Of a DNA stretch of 64,000 bases, positions 49,633 to 64,000 are shown in pieces. The position numbers and the translations under genes are program-made. The DNA is from Crambe crambe (lineage: Eukaryota; Porifera; Demospongiae; Poecilosclerida; Crambeidae), in the NCBI GenBank assembly GCA_963924555.1, contig OZ004589.1, positions 2,604,001 through 2,668,000 of the forward strand. The letters run 5' to 3'. Position 1 is the stretch's first letter, and every line of letters starts with the position of its first letter. The notes beneath the pieces are model-generated. The model was not told where the DNA came from. It searched no databases and saw only the letters and a program-made list of their open reading frames with translations.

Positions 49633-50660
49633 TCATTGTTAGCTTATCCAAATCATAGGGTTGCATTAATTAATTTCGAAACTGGAAAACAGTTAATGAG
49701 AACAGTCAGGATTTGCATTTTTACCTGACCTCTGAACTTACTGGATATCTTTCCTCTCAATGTCTATAGCAATGTAGCCTTGACTCTCAATTTGAGAATA
49801 GAGCTGATCTTCCTGACTAGCTGGTTCTTGATAGGGGTCAAGATCAGCATAAATATTTTTATTCTTATTCTGCATGTGTACAGAACAATCTTGATAATTT
49901 TTTTTTAATTTACTTAGCTAGTGCAACAGCCTAATTATTCAAACATGCTTTGGATTATTGGTTGGACTACAATATATAGAATGGCCTAAATTAGGGACTA
50001 TTACAAATAGTCTTACCTCTTCTAGAGGGTCTGAACTGTGGTGTTCGTAGCCATATAAGGAGGAGTATATGTCATTGGATTCCAACTCAGCATAGACATT
50101 TATAGCAGAGTTATACTAGCAGGAGTGCACAGAAATAGAATAACTTTAGTATCTCCATCTCTTACACAAATTTATACTTAGTTATTAGCTAAGTGTGAAG
50201 TGGTCAGGACTTGAGTGTAAGGACTTATGAGTAATTAGGTCAACTTTTTTATCATAACTCGATATAACTTCACAATCATAGGTTATAGGTAGGTACAAAC
50301 TAAACATATGAGGATTCAAAGGGCAACATTTTGATTCCAAAATTACCAGTATAGACTAAATAATAAAGTTATGAGTGAAAAGAAAATTTCAATTTCATGA
50401 CCAACAGCTTTCCTTAAGTCAGATTCTTTTTTTACATTATGACACACTTAATTTGCAGTTTCATAATCAATTCACATGTGTACAAGTGTGTTAATACAAT
50501 CACACAATTGGATGCTTACCACTGGTTCATATTGAAGTGTGGAATAGAGTGATTGGGACAATGGGTGTTACTGATAAATTGGTCTGCCTCTTCTTAGTGC
50601 TATTCGGTGTTTCATATGGCTGCACTTCTCCTCTTCTGTATGCTGCATAGTTTACATTGT

Positions 50661-50662
50661 CT

Positions 50663-50693
<31 letters not shown>
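50661..50693. repeat. (CAA)n microsatellite at an RTK-D splice acceptor
   Basis: A shorter, uninterrupted run of about 11 CAA units next to the acceptor of the 50660 exon. Confidence 0.8.
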
Positions 50694-53464
50694 CTTGATA
50701 TAGCTATAATCTGCCTAACTTGAGACTTGTGAAGTGATATTGAAAGTTTGCTACAGTTACGTGTAGCTATAGTCTCATATACACATTGCAGCACCAGAGC
50801 AGTCTGCGTGCCACAAACCAAAGCGGTACACAGAGAAAAACAGATTGGTCATATTACACATCATTACTGCAGTGGTAAGTTCTTTTAATTAACAGCTGTA
50901 ATTTGGATGAGTGTAGGTCATGTTGAGAAAATCATTAATGTCTCCTATTATAAATCCTGCCTAGCTGGTGATTGGGTATGCACACATGCCCCACAATGAC
51001 TTGCACTTTTATAGAATTAAGGTAAGGTTGAATAACTTTGGAAGCAGGTCCTACAACTTCAAAGACAATTAATGATGAGGTACGTAACTGTCAGTGGAAA
51101 TTCAAACTTTGAGCAGCTGAAAAGCTCTGTAATAATTCTCCTTGAGTGTCAGCTAGCTGAGCTATCGATGCTTTCTCTACCTAAAAATGTAGGAGTATAA
51201 TAACTCAAGGTTATAGCTAGCTACATATAGTCAGCATTTCCAAAGTTATCCATAAAAGGTTTTCTGGAGTTAATCGTCCCACTTTGCCTTATGCACAATG
51301 AGTTAGAGTTCATAACCTTATTAATGATACTGGTATAATACATTATACAGCTTCAAGGAAGACATGCATTGCTATAAGATGCATGCAGGAAATGTTATCA
51401 AACAGAGAAGCCATGGATGCTATAGGATTCTTATAACAACAGCATTTACAGAGTCATTACAAATTCCAATAAGTGTGAGCACTGTGAGGATGTTAAACAT
51501 AATATTATGTCATAAAGGAAGCTGCTAATTATGATTCCAATGAGGAAGTAGATACTAATTACACAGGTCATTGCAACTCACCTAAGGCAGATATTCCAAT
51601 GTCTTCACCGTTTACATATCTGGCATGCTTTGAATCACTTCTTTTACTTTCCTCTTCCAAATGATCAAAATGCCAACCACAACAGCAATGGTATTAGCTA
51701 TAACCAGGACTGGGATGACCACCCTCACTATGTTGGCTTGGGCTGTTGGTGTGGCTGGGATTGAACTGTTGCTACTGCTGCTGCTAGGTTCAGTGGCTGG
51801 GACTGGACTGCTGCTATACTGCTGCTGCTAGGTTCAGTAGCTGAGACTGGACTGCTGCTGCTAGGTTCAGTGGAAGATCCACCAGGCTCTTGATTACTGT
51901 ATTAACATATGCATTTATTAACAGCAGTTATCTATACTTCTCTCTTCTTAATTCCAAAATAGCTGAACCAATATCATGGTCAGAGCTAGCATATACAGTT
52001 CAGGTACACAGATATGTATATACACACAGATATAATTATACGTGCTAAATAGTTATAAGGCTATTCACCCCCTCCCATATTCTGCCATTTACCTGATACG
52101 TACGTATGTATAAGTGTAAGGCAATCTTTTCTTGTCGTAAATCTGATAGCATCAGGTTTGAAAGTACTTGTTGATTTGGATTCCTACTAATATTATGAAA
52201 ATTTTCACGGCCAATAAGAGTTATAGGATTTTGAGGGGGGAGTATCACTCCTGCCACATCTCCTTGTCTGATTTCTACGTAAGTGGTTAGTAGAATCTAA
52301 CTGCATTTGTGTACAATAAATGGTGGCTAGTGTAGCCACTGGATTCAATCTTATCCGTGTGATGCTTCCAGTCACTAAGTCATACTGGTCTGAGCTGTTT
52401 CCTGGACGCCACAATGCCACACTGGCAGTATAGGTCATTCGTAACATATTATTTGGGTCACTGAATATATAGTAACAGTAATGCCAGGCTGTCAACAAGC
52501 CAACATGCTTAGCAGGAAACTCCATATTAAGATAAATGCCTCGAATATTTTGTTGTACATCTGAAGGAGGTGGGTTATTCCCTGCTATGAAGGTCATTCC
52601 TGAATCTGTATTAAAATTCATGAGCTAAAATTAATTTTAGTTATTATAAATGCAGAGTGTTGCCACGAAGTCTTGTAAGACTTCTTGTGTTTATTGATGG
52701 AACCAATTCTTCAGTGCATGCACTAGCTACTCAATTGATATGCATCTCCAGTATTGATATTTCCAACAATGAAGAGTGGATTGAATGTTGTATTATGAAT
52801 GATGCATCCTCCAATAATGTCATTTTGTTGCACTTGGAATTGCTGATTTCTGTTCAAGGTAACAGTTCTACAGTCAAATAGTTTAAGATCAGTAAAATTT
52901 AATTGCACAGTATAGATGCTCTTAGGAACAACTTCGTAGAGACCATCATCCATTCTTCTGTATACCAGAAGCTTCACACCAAAACTGAATTGTTCATAAA
53001 GTGCCAGTTGGATGGTAATAGCAATATCTCCAGCTGGTAACTTTTCCAGTACACAGAGCTGAATTATCAAAATTCATGATAAGGCCCTCACTTGTTGACC
53101 GGTCTGTAAGTCTAGTTGCTGCCAATTCTGTACCAAATGCTGGACATGAGGATTCTTGAGTAAACACCCCTGTAATCATTCAGAATTGATTAAGATCATG
53201 CGTTCATAGTTAGCTATAATACAGTGGGACATGCCTGTAGTATTAGGCAATTACTCAGTAGATTAATTAAGATAATACACAGAACATGTGGCATATCACT
53301 CAAGTCCCGTGATACAACATGACACAACATGATACAACATGATGTCACATTAGTTAGTACTATATAATAGCTAACTACATGATTACAGATTACCACACAA
53401 GTATAACAATACGTAGTACAAAAGGTCTCACTACAATGCCAACCACCCCTCATTTTGCTGGAAA

Positions 53465-53580
53465 ATCCCTCTTTTTTCATCAAACAAAAGCAAATATTGG
53501 CCAGTGCATGCAGCCTTTTAGAGGTTAAGGTTGCATGCACTGGCCAATATTTGCTTTTGTTTGATGAAAAAAGAGGGATT
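53465..53580. repeat. Inverted repeat in intron 1 of RTK-D
   Basis: Copy of 22108-22232 with almost no differences. Confidence 0.75.
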
Positions 53581-54269
53581 ATGCTAAGCTGTGTAGTAAT
53601 AAGCTATATATGGCTAGAGTGGATTACTTACCACTTTGTAGTTGGAAAAAGCTGGTGACCATCAACATCATAAACTGCTCCATTATGATCATTCAGCCAA
53701 CAGAAACAGAAAATAATTTCAACATCAGGTCACAGAAATACCTAGTGTCACGTTAGCTACAAAGTTCCAGATCCAATTTATCAATCCTGACCTATTGCTA
53801 CCACAAGATCAACATCTGTGGTTGCACACTAAACACAATAATAGGTTCATAACCACAGTATAATACAGCTTCTCAATTGGATCCATGCAGCTATAATCTT
53901 TCACAAACACAACAGTCTGGAACTTTGTAGCTAACAGTAGACACTGTGTGATACTTTCACTATGACCTGTTGTATTTCCTGTGACCTGATGTTGAAATTA
54001 TTTTATGTAAACATCTCAAGCCCATTAATAAACCACAAAAGAAATTCAAAATCTCTTAGCTAATTGTTTATTACACAACACTTTCCCCTTTTTCATTAAT
54101 CTACCTCCCTCATTAAAAAGGGACAGGAAACAAGATCATTGGCTTTAGCTAGTATAAATTAATGCTGGACCACAGAACTTATTATACTGATGATGTCATG
54201 AAATTAATGATATTGATATACATAAGTACACTGTACATTATTATTATTATACTGCATATTACAAAAAAA

Positions 54270-57200
54270 TTATCTGTAAACTTTCTGTAAGTCTTTATAC
54301 AAGTGACTGCCTGCTTCCAAGGGTGCTCCAAGGTTCCCAGACTGGGAATTTTCTTCAGTTTCACTCAGTGGAACTTCCAGAATCTCTCTCTTGTCCTCCA
54401 CCAGAGCAAGAATGATGTCTCGAAAGGTGGGGCGGAAGGCTTTATCTGGATACCTATCCATGGAATGGTAACAACTGTTGAATCACCATGCATAGGCTAG
54501 CTTATTGGCATAGTCTATTAGCAATGGCCATCCTTAATGCCAAAGGCTCATACAATCATGTCATACGTACATAATTTAAAGGATGCTTGGTCATGCATGT
54601 GCCCACATCTTTGCATACCCTTGTACCTACGTACAACACTTTCACTTACAAAGTTTAATTCCCTTATTATTCTTATTCTGATGTGTATATAGAGGAAATA
54701 GCTAACAGTTGACAGTTCAACTTACTAGCTAGTGTTGGTTAGATCATATTGAAAGCAATAAATCATAGTATGCAATGACATAGGTGCTGGAAGCAGGGGG
54801 CAGTGCCCCCCCCCCCCCCCCCCCCCAGATTTTGAGCTGGGGGGCCTTGGGGCACTTCTTAATCTCCATTAACAGAGCAAGCACAAGCAAGAAGCAGCTG
54901 CCTGTAAATTACTATTGCCAACCTATCAAATTACAGGCAGCTGGAATGTGCATGCTTATTGCATTATTGAGCAGTGTTCCACCAGGATTTTTAGATAGGT
55001 GGGGTTGCAGGACTGAGAGCACAAACACTGGACCATGAGGAAGGAGCATAGTTATTCGGAGGACCCATCAGGGGCAGAAACACCACAACTAAAGTGGGGG
55101 GCTTCACTGGTATTCAAACTCATACCTCAAATCACAGCACTGAGTTATCTAGCTAATGTGTGACCTTGAAAATGTAAGCCAAAGATATCTTCGAAGTGAC
55201 ATGTGCAAGGTTACAGGTGTGATTGTTCAGGAAATCACAGCTGGTATGCAATGAATTATCCAATGTGTAAATACAATCCAATGCACTCCGAAAGATATCT
55301 TTGAAGTGACACGTGCATGGTCACAGGTGTGATCGTAAAAGGAAATCACAGTTAGTATGCACCAAGTTATCCAATGTGTGACCTTGAAAGTGAAAGCCAA
55401 AATGGATGTGTCATGTACGTATACATAGATCTTTCTTTGATCGTAGTCATAGTAACCACATTAGTAAGTTCCTAGTTTAGTTAGCCCACACATAACATGT
55501 TCTCTCTTCTAATTACACTACTTTAGAGGAGAATACAAGTCATCAAAGAAAAATAGACATGGCAAAGCAAGCAGCTAGGCATGGTCAAATTGCATTTTCA
55601 TTTTATAATAGCTTGGAAACAAAAAGGGGGGGGGGGGCCTCAATCCCACCCCTGGATCCAGCCCTGTGTTCTTTAACTGGGTGGATTTCAAAAATAAGAG
55701 CAGAATGCACTACTGAAAGGTAAATTAAAAAGTTCTGTTCGCTAGATGCATGTCATAAAAAAGAAAAAGATTTTCAATAATAACTAATTTTTTTCTTTTC
55801 CAATATAATTTTTATGATATCATGAAATGCGCACTGTAGCTACAATGATGCAAGTGCCCCCCTCAGTCAAAAATAGCTTCCAGCACCCCTGTAATGCATA
55901 CATAGTTGGAAACTGTTACAGTTAAACCTGCTCATGTGACTGTGCACTGAGGATGTTTTTTTAGAGCATAGCTATAGCTAAATAGAGCCCAAGGGCAAGA
56001 ACAGCCTACCAATCATGCTATTACGTACGTAAGGTATGAAAAAAGTGGCCTCTAATTTCTGCCTGGGACCGTAGGTACAGTATAATGTGTCCTAGCCACT
56101 CTGTGTACTTTGTTGAACATAATGTACAATTCCATGGATGCATGTGTAACTTATATCATGCTATAATTGCATGGGGCATGATTATTCATACATGTAGCTA
56201 GATAGCTAGTACTTGAGAAAAGGAGTTTCTTTCAAATCAATAATACCACGAAGGATACCTACCAGCATCTTATCATGAGGTGGTATATCTTCCTTGGACA
56301 GCCAGGAGGAGGTGCAAGTCGTCTTCCAGTATCAAGGATTCCCAATATCTATAGTGAAAGGGGGTAAGGGGTGATGGGGAAGGGGTAAGAGAGGGGGGTG
56401 GTATTATTATAATCGTAAGCAAAGCCAGGACGATAAAAATAGGAATGGTGCATTCATACATACGTAGGATAGAGCGGCACCATTACATATATGCATGTAT
56501 TAATTTTATTTGGCCATACAGATTTACATAAGGAGATGGATTCGGCACGAAAATAAAAAAACCACGTATGTTGAACTTCTAGGCTTCATACCGTCTTCAT
56601 ACATACCCCTAGAACATTTTTTTACCACCAAAATGCAGCTTTTTTAAGAGCTTTCCAATGGTCAAACCCCTAAGTCCAACCATGACTGAGATAGCAAAAA
56701 TATTTTGGAAAATTGTACAACTGATATCCCTTATTATGTGTTTAATACATGCCAAACACTACACAATGTATGCAGGGAATTAGCTGTGTCAGCATGTGGT
56801 TGAAGCTATTCACGTGTGAATGACCACCACTTAGTGGTATGTACACAGCTAATTCCTGCATACATTGTGTAGTGTTTGGCATAGTAAAAAATAAAACTTT
56901 TAAAACGTCCATATCTTCATTGTACTACCCCCTATAAGCTTGATTTAGGTCTCAAAAGAGAGCTCTCTTTGAGAGCTTTCCAATGGTGTACTTAGTTACA
57001 ACTTTACACCCCCCCCCCCCCCAAATATGGAAGACCTGACATGACCTCAGTATTAAAAAAAAATTTTTTTTTAAAGTACCATCATACTTAGGAGGCCTTT
57101 GATACTCCTATCATAGCTTCTATGGGCCTAGCTGCTTTGAATGAGCGATGGGATTTCAAGGGGGGTATGGTCCCAAACATATGAAGGTAGATGTAAAAAA

Positions 57201-60200
57201 AGTGTCTCCTATCATAGCTTCTATTGGCCTAGCTGCTTTGAATGAGCGATGGGATTTCAGGGGGGGTATGGTTCCAAACATATGAAGGTACGTAGATGTC
57301 ACTTTTTGGAACCATACCCCCCTTGAAATCCCATCACTCATTCAAAGCAGCTAGGCCCATAGAAGCTATGATAGAAGTATCAAAGGCCTCCTAAGTATGT
57401 GGTAATTATAAAAAAAAATTTTAAATACTGAGGTCATGTCAGGTCTTCCATATTTGGGGGTGTGTAAAGTTCTAACTAAGTACACCATTGGAAAGCTCTC
57501 AAAGAGAGCTCTCTTTTGAGACCTAAATCAAGCTTATAGGGGGTAGTATAATGAAGATATGGACATTTTAAAATGTTTATTTTTTATGGGATAATCCTCC
57601 CAACACATAATAAGTATGAAGGGTTATAAATGTATATTTTGAGATATCAGTTGTACACAATTTTCCAAAATATTTTTGCTATCTCGGTCATGGTTGGACT
57701 TAGGGGCATTGGGAAGCTCTTTAAAAAAGCTGCATTTAGGTGGTAAAAAAAAGGTTCTAGGGGCATGTACGTATGAAGGCAGTATGAAGCTTAGAAGTTC
57801 GACAAAATATTTTAAAAATCACCAAAATTGTGGGTAGCAACTCCCTTAATTAAGTCTTGTAGGGCTAGGGATATGTACTTGTGTTATATCATGTATCTAG
57901 CTAGTTAGACTAGTACATGATTATGATATCATGTGGTATTACATCATAATGATATCAGAGTTTGGAATTGTGCCATGTTTGTGTGTGGAATCCTATCAAT
58001 TACTACAGCTTATGTACGTGTACTTACCTCAAAGTTGGTTTGCTCCTCGAAAGGCTTGTGTCCGAGACTCCATATCTCATAGAGAACGCACCCATAACTC
58101 CACACATCACTGGCAGTGGAGTACTTCTTGAATTTGATAGCCTCAGGGGCCGTCCATTTGACGGGAACTAAACCTCCAGAGGACATGTAGTAGTTATCAG
58201 CATCCAAATCTCTCGACATACCAAAGTCTGCTATCTGGAGATGCAAGTCAATGTAATACTAGAACTATAGTACCCACAATAATAATGGGACAACTTACCC
58301 AAAATCAAGTTCTAGCTACATGAGATTGCAATTTCATACCAAACACATTAGCAAGAAGATTGAAAGCTTTCAATACACTGCTTAATTTGTTTACTGTATT
58401 AGCTAGGGGTATAAATTTCAATGAGCTTTGGTTTTCACTTGGCCTTTTTTTTCTTTCAAAAATCATATCAAGTAACCTTTGAACCCTAAACTATGACCAC
58501 GATAAGGTGTAAGTCAAGCCATTGCCCTTTTATCCAGAGAATTGGGAAATAATGAATAATGTGGATTTTTATTTTGAAATTCTTACCACTATGGCCATTT
58601 TAATTGATAATTACAGCTAATACCAAGAACCCACTAAACTAGTGTCTTCGAAGTAGGAAAAGAGGTTCCTGCATTTCAGGAAGTCCAGAATGGCATCCCT
58701 GGCTATAAGACTTCTTACCTTACAAAGATTGTTATCAGAGAGGAGAACATTCCTTGCAGCAAGATCTCTGTGTACAAACCCCTTGGCAGATAGGTACTGC
58801 ATCCCCAGAGCAATTTGCTGAGAAAAGCTAAGCAGAAGCTCGTAGATTTCTGGTCCAACTAATTCTCCTGGACTGTATATAAACAATTATTACATTACAA
58901 GTCTAACTGGCCTTATAGTGATAATCAATGATATTATTATTGAGCCAATTGATGGGCAGCATATTGTATGTAACTAACACCACCTCTCCCCCTCCCACCC
59001 CCTTTGTTTGGCCTAGACAAAGCACCTATGGTGGTCTCAAAAAACATCAGTTTCAAAGGAGGAAGAATCAGTACAATTTTCCTCTGAGGTAAGTTCCCTT
59101 CCCTCCCCCAGTGCATGTTAGGACACAACAATAACACATTTCTTGTTTCTTCCTGTAAAGTGCCAAACCTGGGCATCATTAATTTCCACTATCTGCTCTG
59201 TATACTTTCTCTGTAATAATTAATTTTACTCTGAATACTTACACTGTATATCTACATACTTAGAAAACCTTACAGTACTTTATATATACTTTGAATACTT
59301 AGTTTATATACTTACTCTGGTCTGAGTGCAAACAAATTTCTCTTCAAATCACCTTTGGTGACAAGTTCCACGACAAGTATGATCTGAAATAAAAAAATTA
59401 AAATAAAAAAAAGAACTGAAGAGGAATTGAAAACTTGATAATGTTACTGTTTACTACAATTGATGCATTATACAACTGATAGAGTGGAACCCACTCAATC
59501 CATTCTTTTTTGTCTACTCATACTTATGTAGGTAGCTATTCTTTGTTTGCTTTGTTATTTAATGACACACAAGGGACAGCCATTTATGAGAAGGTATCCT
59601 CTCTTTGGAGGTACGTATGTATTAACACTATGGGAAAGGTGACCTTGAAGGTTGTCTTTTGTAGAAAGGTTGCTTCTTAGAAGGTCCATTTTATTATTGG
59701 AGGTTGCACTGTATTTACCTTTATTTAGGAAGAGAGGGCATGATACCCCTGTATTTCTAAATCCAAGTTCTGTGAACCCACTACCACCCCATTGGGAAGT
59801 TCCATGCACTGCCCACATCATCACAATCACTTACTGGTTCTCCAACAGTCACTATTCCATAGAGAGTGACCACATTTGGATGTCTGAACTGGGCCATGGC
59901 AACAGCTTCCCGGAGGAACTTCACCTTGTCCTTATCGGATGCTCCCATATTGAGTGTTTTGAGAGCCACTGGGATATTTTCTGTGCCTTTCTTCCACACA
60001 CCTGCTTCCACGCTGCCAAACTGACCAGATCCAAGTAGGCGCACAAACCTATCCAGATTATAGTATGTAATTGATCCAATTAATAATAATTTATTGGAAT
60101 TCAGTAAAACCTCTCAACGGACAAGCAATTTACATATTATCCATTGTAGCTAGATAAGTGTTATAGATAGAGGTTAAATATGCGTTGATTAGTGTCCTCT

Positions 60201-63200
60201 ATTAATTTTAGTTAGAAGTTGTCCTTAATTATGGAACATCTGAAGTGTCCTTTATTTAAGATTGTCCTTTAAAATAAAATTATTATCCTCATTTATAGGA
60301 TGTCAATAGAGGTTGTCCCTTTATAATTATGGAGTGTCCTCTATTCAGAGGTTGGAGTGTCCTCTATTTAGAGGTTGTCCTTTATATTATAGAGTGTCCT
60401 CTATTTAGAGGTTGTCCTTTATATTATAGTGTCCTCTATTTAGAAGTTGTCCTTTATATTATGGAGTGTCCTCTATTTAGATGTTGTCCTTTATATTATA
60501 GAGTGTCCTCTATTCAAAGGTTTAGTCCCTTTATGGTGTAGTTTGTTCTTTTATGGAGTGTCCTCTATTCAGAGGTTGTCCTTTTATGGTGTAGTTGGTC
60601 TTTTTATTGAGTTTCCTCTATTTAGAGGTTGTCCTTTATATGGAGTGTCCCCTATTCGGAGGTTTCATTGTTAGCTTATCAAAATCATTCAGCTGATAAT
60701 ATCAGTAGATTTCGAAACTGAAGCTAAGTTAGTCCGATGAGAATAGTCACATGTTTTATGGATTCCATTTCTACCTGACCTCTGAACTTACCGGATATCT
60801 TTCCTCTCAATGTCCATAGCAATGTAGCCTTGACTCTCAATTTGAGAATAGAGCTGATCTTCCTGACTAGCTGGTTCTTGATAGGGGTCAAGATCAGCAT
60901 AAATATTTTTATTCTTATTCTGCATGTGTATATACAGAACAATCTTGATGATTTTTTGATAATAAATTTGATTTAGCTACTGCAATAGCCTAGGGAAAAA
61001 TTCCAAATTATTCAAACATGTTTTGGATTATTGTTATGATCAATCTTTAGTTGGACTGTTGGACTACAATTATTATAGAATGGCTATTAGCAATCTAAGT
61101 AATTAGTGGCCTAAAATGACTGTCACAAAATAATCTTACCTCTTCTAGAGGGTCTATACTGTGGTGTTCATAGCCGTATATGGAGGAGTATATTTCATTG
61201 GATTCCAACTCGGCATAGACATTTATAGCAGAGTTATACTAGCAGGAGTGAACAGAAATAGTTATCTCTTACACATTTTTTTTCATTTTGAATGTACATA
61301 TAGCCATTATCAGTTAATGGTCAGGACTGACTTATGAATAATTAGGTCAACTTTTTTATCATAACTCGACATAACTTCACAATCATAGGTACAAACTAAA
61401 CATATGAGCACTCAAAAGGCAACATTTTGAATTCAAAATTACCAGTATAGTTATGAGCGAAAAGAAAATTTCAATTTCATGGCCAACAGCTTTCCTTAAG
61501 TCAGATTCCTCTTTACATTATGACACATTTAATTTTTGTAGAGACATCAGTTTCATGATCAATTCAAGAGTGTCTCACGTGTACAAGTTTGTGATGCTTA
61601 CCACTGGTTGATGTTGAAGTGTGGAATAGACGTCAATGTGATTGGGTGTTACTGATAAATTGGTCTGCCTCTTCTTAGTGCTATTTGGTGTTTCATATGG
61701 CTGCACTTCTCCTCTTCTGTATGCTGCATAGTTTGCATTGTCTACAACAACAACAACAACAACAATAATAACAACAACTTGTTACATTACTGAAGTGGGT
61801 AAGTTCTCTTAATTAATAGCTGTAATAGGGATGAGTGAAGTGAATGTAGGGTCAATGACTGCCATAAATCCTGCCTAGCTGGTGATTGGGCATGCACACA
61901 TGCCCCACAATGACTTGCACTTCTATAGAATTAACTTTGGAAGAAAAACAATGATGAGGTAACTGCGGAAAGTGGAAATTCAAACTTTGAGCAGCTGCAA
62001 AACTGTAATAATTCTCCTTGAGTGTCAGCTAGCTGAGCTATTGATGCTTGCTCTACCTAAAGGTACAGGAATGATACGTTAACTCAAGTTTATAGCTACG
62101 TAAGTATTTCTCCATAGTCAGTATTTCCAAAGTTACCCCATGAAAGGTTCCTGGAGTTAATCGCCCCACTTTGCCTTATACACAATGAGTTGGAGTGCAC
62201 AGCCTTATTAATAATGACAGTTGTGTGTTAATAAGAAAAATTACTGTTGCTACATGGTATAATGTACATTATACAGCTTCAAGGAAGACATGCATTGCTA
62301 TAAGATGCATGCAGGAAATGTTGTCAAACAGAGAAGCCATGGATGCTATAGGCTTGAACATTTAACAGCATTTACAGAGTCACACCAATAAGTGTGAGGA
62401 TGTTAAATATAATATGAAGCTGGTAATATTATGATTCCAATGAGGAAGTAGTTATACAGGTCATTGATATGATATACAACTCACCTAAGGCTGAAATCCC
62501 AACGTCTTCACTGTGACCGTTTGCATATCTGGCATGCTTTGAATCATTCCTGTTTACTTTTCTCTTCCAGATGATCAAAATGCCAACCACAACAGCAATG
62601 ATGATCACTAGCAGGCCTGGGACGATCACACCCACTATCACTCCAGTGTTAGCTTGGGCCGTTGGTGACGGACTGCTGCTGCTAGGCTTAGTGCCTGGGA
62701 CTGAACTGCTGCTGCTAGGTTCAGTTGCAGGGACTGCATTGCTGCTAGGTTCAGTGGTTGGGACTGTGCTGCTGCTGCTGCTAGAAGATCCACCAGGCTC
62801 TTCATAAATTTGATAATCAGTAAAAACAATGTGTATTACCATATGCACACTTCATTTTAACAGCATGCTTCTCTCTCCTAAAACTTCCACAATAGCTGAA
62901 CCAATATTGATATGTAGCTACCATCATGGCCAGAGAGCTAGCATTTTTTCGATGATACAGCTCAAGTACACACACACATATATACGTACGTACACACACA
63001 CATATATATGTACACACAGACATAATAATTATAGTATATACATGCACACAATGCTATAGAGTTGAGGCTACATATTCACCCCCACCTCTCCTTGTTTTTC
63101 ACTTACCTGATATGTATAAATGTAAGGCAATCATTTCTTGTTGCAAATCTGATAGCATCAGGTTTGAGAGTTTTTGCTGATTTGGATACCTACTAATAAA

Positions 63201-64000
63201 GTGAACACTTTCACTTTGAACACTTTCACTTTGAATCTGACCAATCAGAGGTATAGGATTTTGAGGGGGGAGTAGCACTCCTACCACATCTCCTTGTCTG
63301 ATTTCTATATGGTTAGCAGAATCTAACTGCATTTGTGTACAATAAATGGTGGCTAGTGTAGCCACTGGATTCAATCTTATCTCTGTGATGCTTCCAGTCA
63401 CTAAGTCATACTGGTCTGAGCTGTTTCCTGGATGCCACAATGCCACACTGGCAGTATAGGTCCTTCGTAACATATTTGGGTCACTGAATGTATAGTAGCA
63501 GAAGTGCCAGGCTGTCAGCAAGCCAACATGCTTAGCAGGAAACTCCATATTAAGATAAATGCCTCGAATATTTTGTTGTACAGCTGAAGGAGGTGGGTTA
63601 TTCCCTGCTATGAAAGTCATTCCTGAATCTGTATATTAAAATTCATTAGCTAAAATTTAATTTGTTATAATGTACGTACCTATAACAGCTGATAAATGCA
63701 GAGTATTGCCACTAAGTCTTGTAAGATTTTCTGTATTTACTGATTGAAGCATTTCTTCAGTGCATGGACTATTTAATTGATATGCATCTCCAGTATTGAT
63801 ATTTCCAACAATGAAGAGTGGATTGAATGTTGTATTACGAATGATACATCCTCCAATAATGTCATTGGATTGTACTTGGAATTGCTGATTTCTGTTCAAG
63901 GTAACAGTTCTACACTCAAACACCATAAGCTCATTAAATTTCAATTGCACAGCATAGATACTATTAGGAACAACATCATAGAGACCATCATTCATTCTTC
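54270..64000 (-). CDS. RTK-E: intact receptor tyrosine kinase (5' end outside window)
   Basis: Twelve exons, all open and in phase: ectodomain 1 (64000-63680, partial), ectodomain 2 63628-63107, stalk/TM/linker 62799-62485, juxtamembrane 61741-61602, 61238-61140 and 60919-60792, kinase 60048-59835 (GSGQFGSV loop, VALK, FLRE), 59383-59316 ([10 protein letters not shown]), 58872-58719 (HRDLAARN), 58234-58028 (ADFG, NYY in the activation loop, KWTAPE, SDVWSYG), 56348-56263 (PPPGCP) and 54453-54270 (RPTFRDI, KVYR, stop). With siblings' upstream exons the product would be about 901 residues. All canonical catalytic residues are present, so it should be an active kinase in the plasma membrane. The juxtamembrane part has many tyrosines in YxxL/I context (VYSTL, VYAEL, IYADL, LYSQI). 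The minus-strand poly(A) hexamer that is AATAAA in siblings is AATAAG here (near 54180). Confidence 0.85.
54779..55891. mobile_element. 1.1-kb non-autonomous element (copy in RTK-E)
   Basis: Third copy, in the last intron of RTK-E, with the same ends as 23387-24502. Since the intron is still bounded by good splice sites, the insertion appears tolerated. Confidence 0.75.
56530..57850. mobile_element. 1.3-kb foldback element in an RTK-E intron
   Basis: Paralogue of 34505-35817 with the same nested arms and the same inserted small hairpin (here with the longer ACTACACAATGTATGC ends). Differences include TACGTA insertions at 57289 and 57768. Confidence 0.75.
60166..60665. repeat. 34-bp minisatellite in RTK-E
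   Basis: The most divergent array of the family, with TTATATTATAG variants. It lies between the last juxtamembrane exon and the N-lobe exon. Open frames through it are repeat artefacts. Confidence 0.85.
61743..61778. repeat. (CAA)n microsatellite at an RTK-E splice acceptor
   Basis: On the coding strand TTG repeats end in TTGTAG, the acceptor of the 61741 exon. RTK-E is the intact gene, so the arrangement is compatible with splicing. Confidence 0.8.

Noticed and set aside
60329..60674. Repetitive open frames rich in EVVLYI / CPLF
   Set aside because: They come from translating the minisatellite; no start context, splice sites or conserved frame.

Overview
The window looks like a piece of a demosponge genome, most likely Amphimedon-like. 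It is intron-rich, AT-rich animal DNA with tandemly duplicated receptor tyrosine kinase (RTK) genes, IgGFc-binding-type surface proteins and many short non-autonomous transposons. The species call is inference. All exon limits were worked out by hand from splice consensus, reading phase and comparison between copies inside the window.

Positions 1-9000 (+ strand): two related surface-protein genes. P1 (5' end outside the window) has a Thr-rich linker, a cysteine-containing membrane-proximal domain, a transmembrane helix and a tyrosine-bearing tail. P2 has a signal peptide, an intact 415-codon IgGFc-binding-type domain and the same linker. Its membrane half is broken by a TGA codon, a frameshift and a MITE inside the last exon. 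Fragments of the same family lie at 1674-1745, 2046-2085 and 3480-3859.

Positions 10500-64000 (- strand): a receptor array built on one ectodomain made of two related, exon-encoded domains. Two loci (M1 10513-12661, M2 39681-41897) encode signal peptide, ectodomain, Ser-rich stalk, transmembrane helix and a tyrosine-rich tail with no kinase; both are open throughout. Five loci carry kinase exons. RTK-A (14624-22333), RTK-B (22903-31482), RTK-C (32249-36199) and RTK-D (45049-53683) are pseudogenes with many visible lesions. RTK-E (54270 to the window end) is open and in phase over all twelve exons present and keeps the kinase motifs. Orphan exons left by deletions lie at 13285-13956 and 43346-44381.

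The blocks M1 + RTK-A and M2 + RTK-D are copies of each other. RTK-B is a mosaic: its 5' half is nearly identical to RTK-A and its 3' half is like RTK-C/E. Introns and spacers hold foldback elements, MITEs with clear target-site duplications, a 34-bp minisatellite and a recurrent long hairpin. The most unusual signal is mutational: copies differ again and again by a 4-bp insertion that turns TA into TACGTA or TAGCTA.

Functionally, P1, M1, M2 and RTK-E are all single-pass surface proteins with cytoplasmic tyrosine motifs (NxAYG, YEEI, YxxL/I). The array may therefore work like a paired-receptor cluster, in which kinase-bearing and kinase-less receptors share one extracellular module. That is inference from architecture only.
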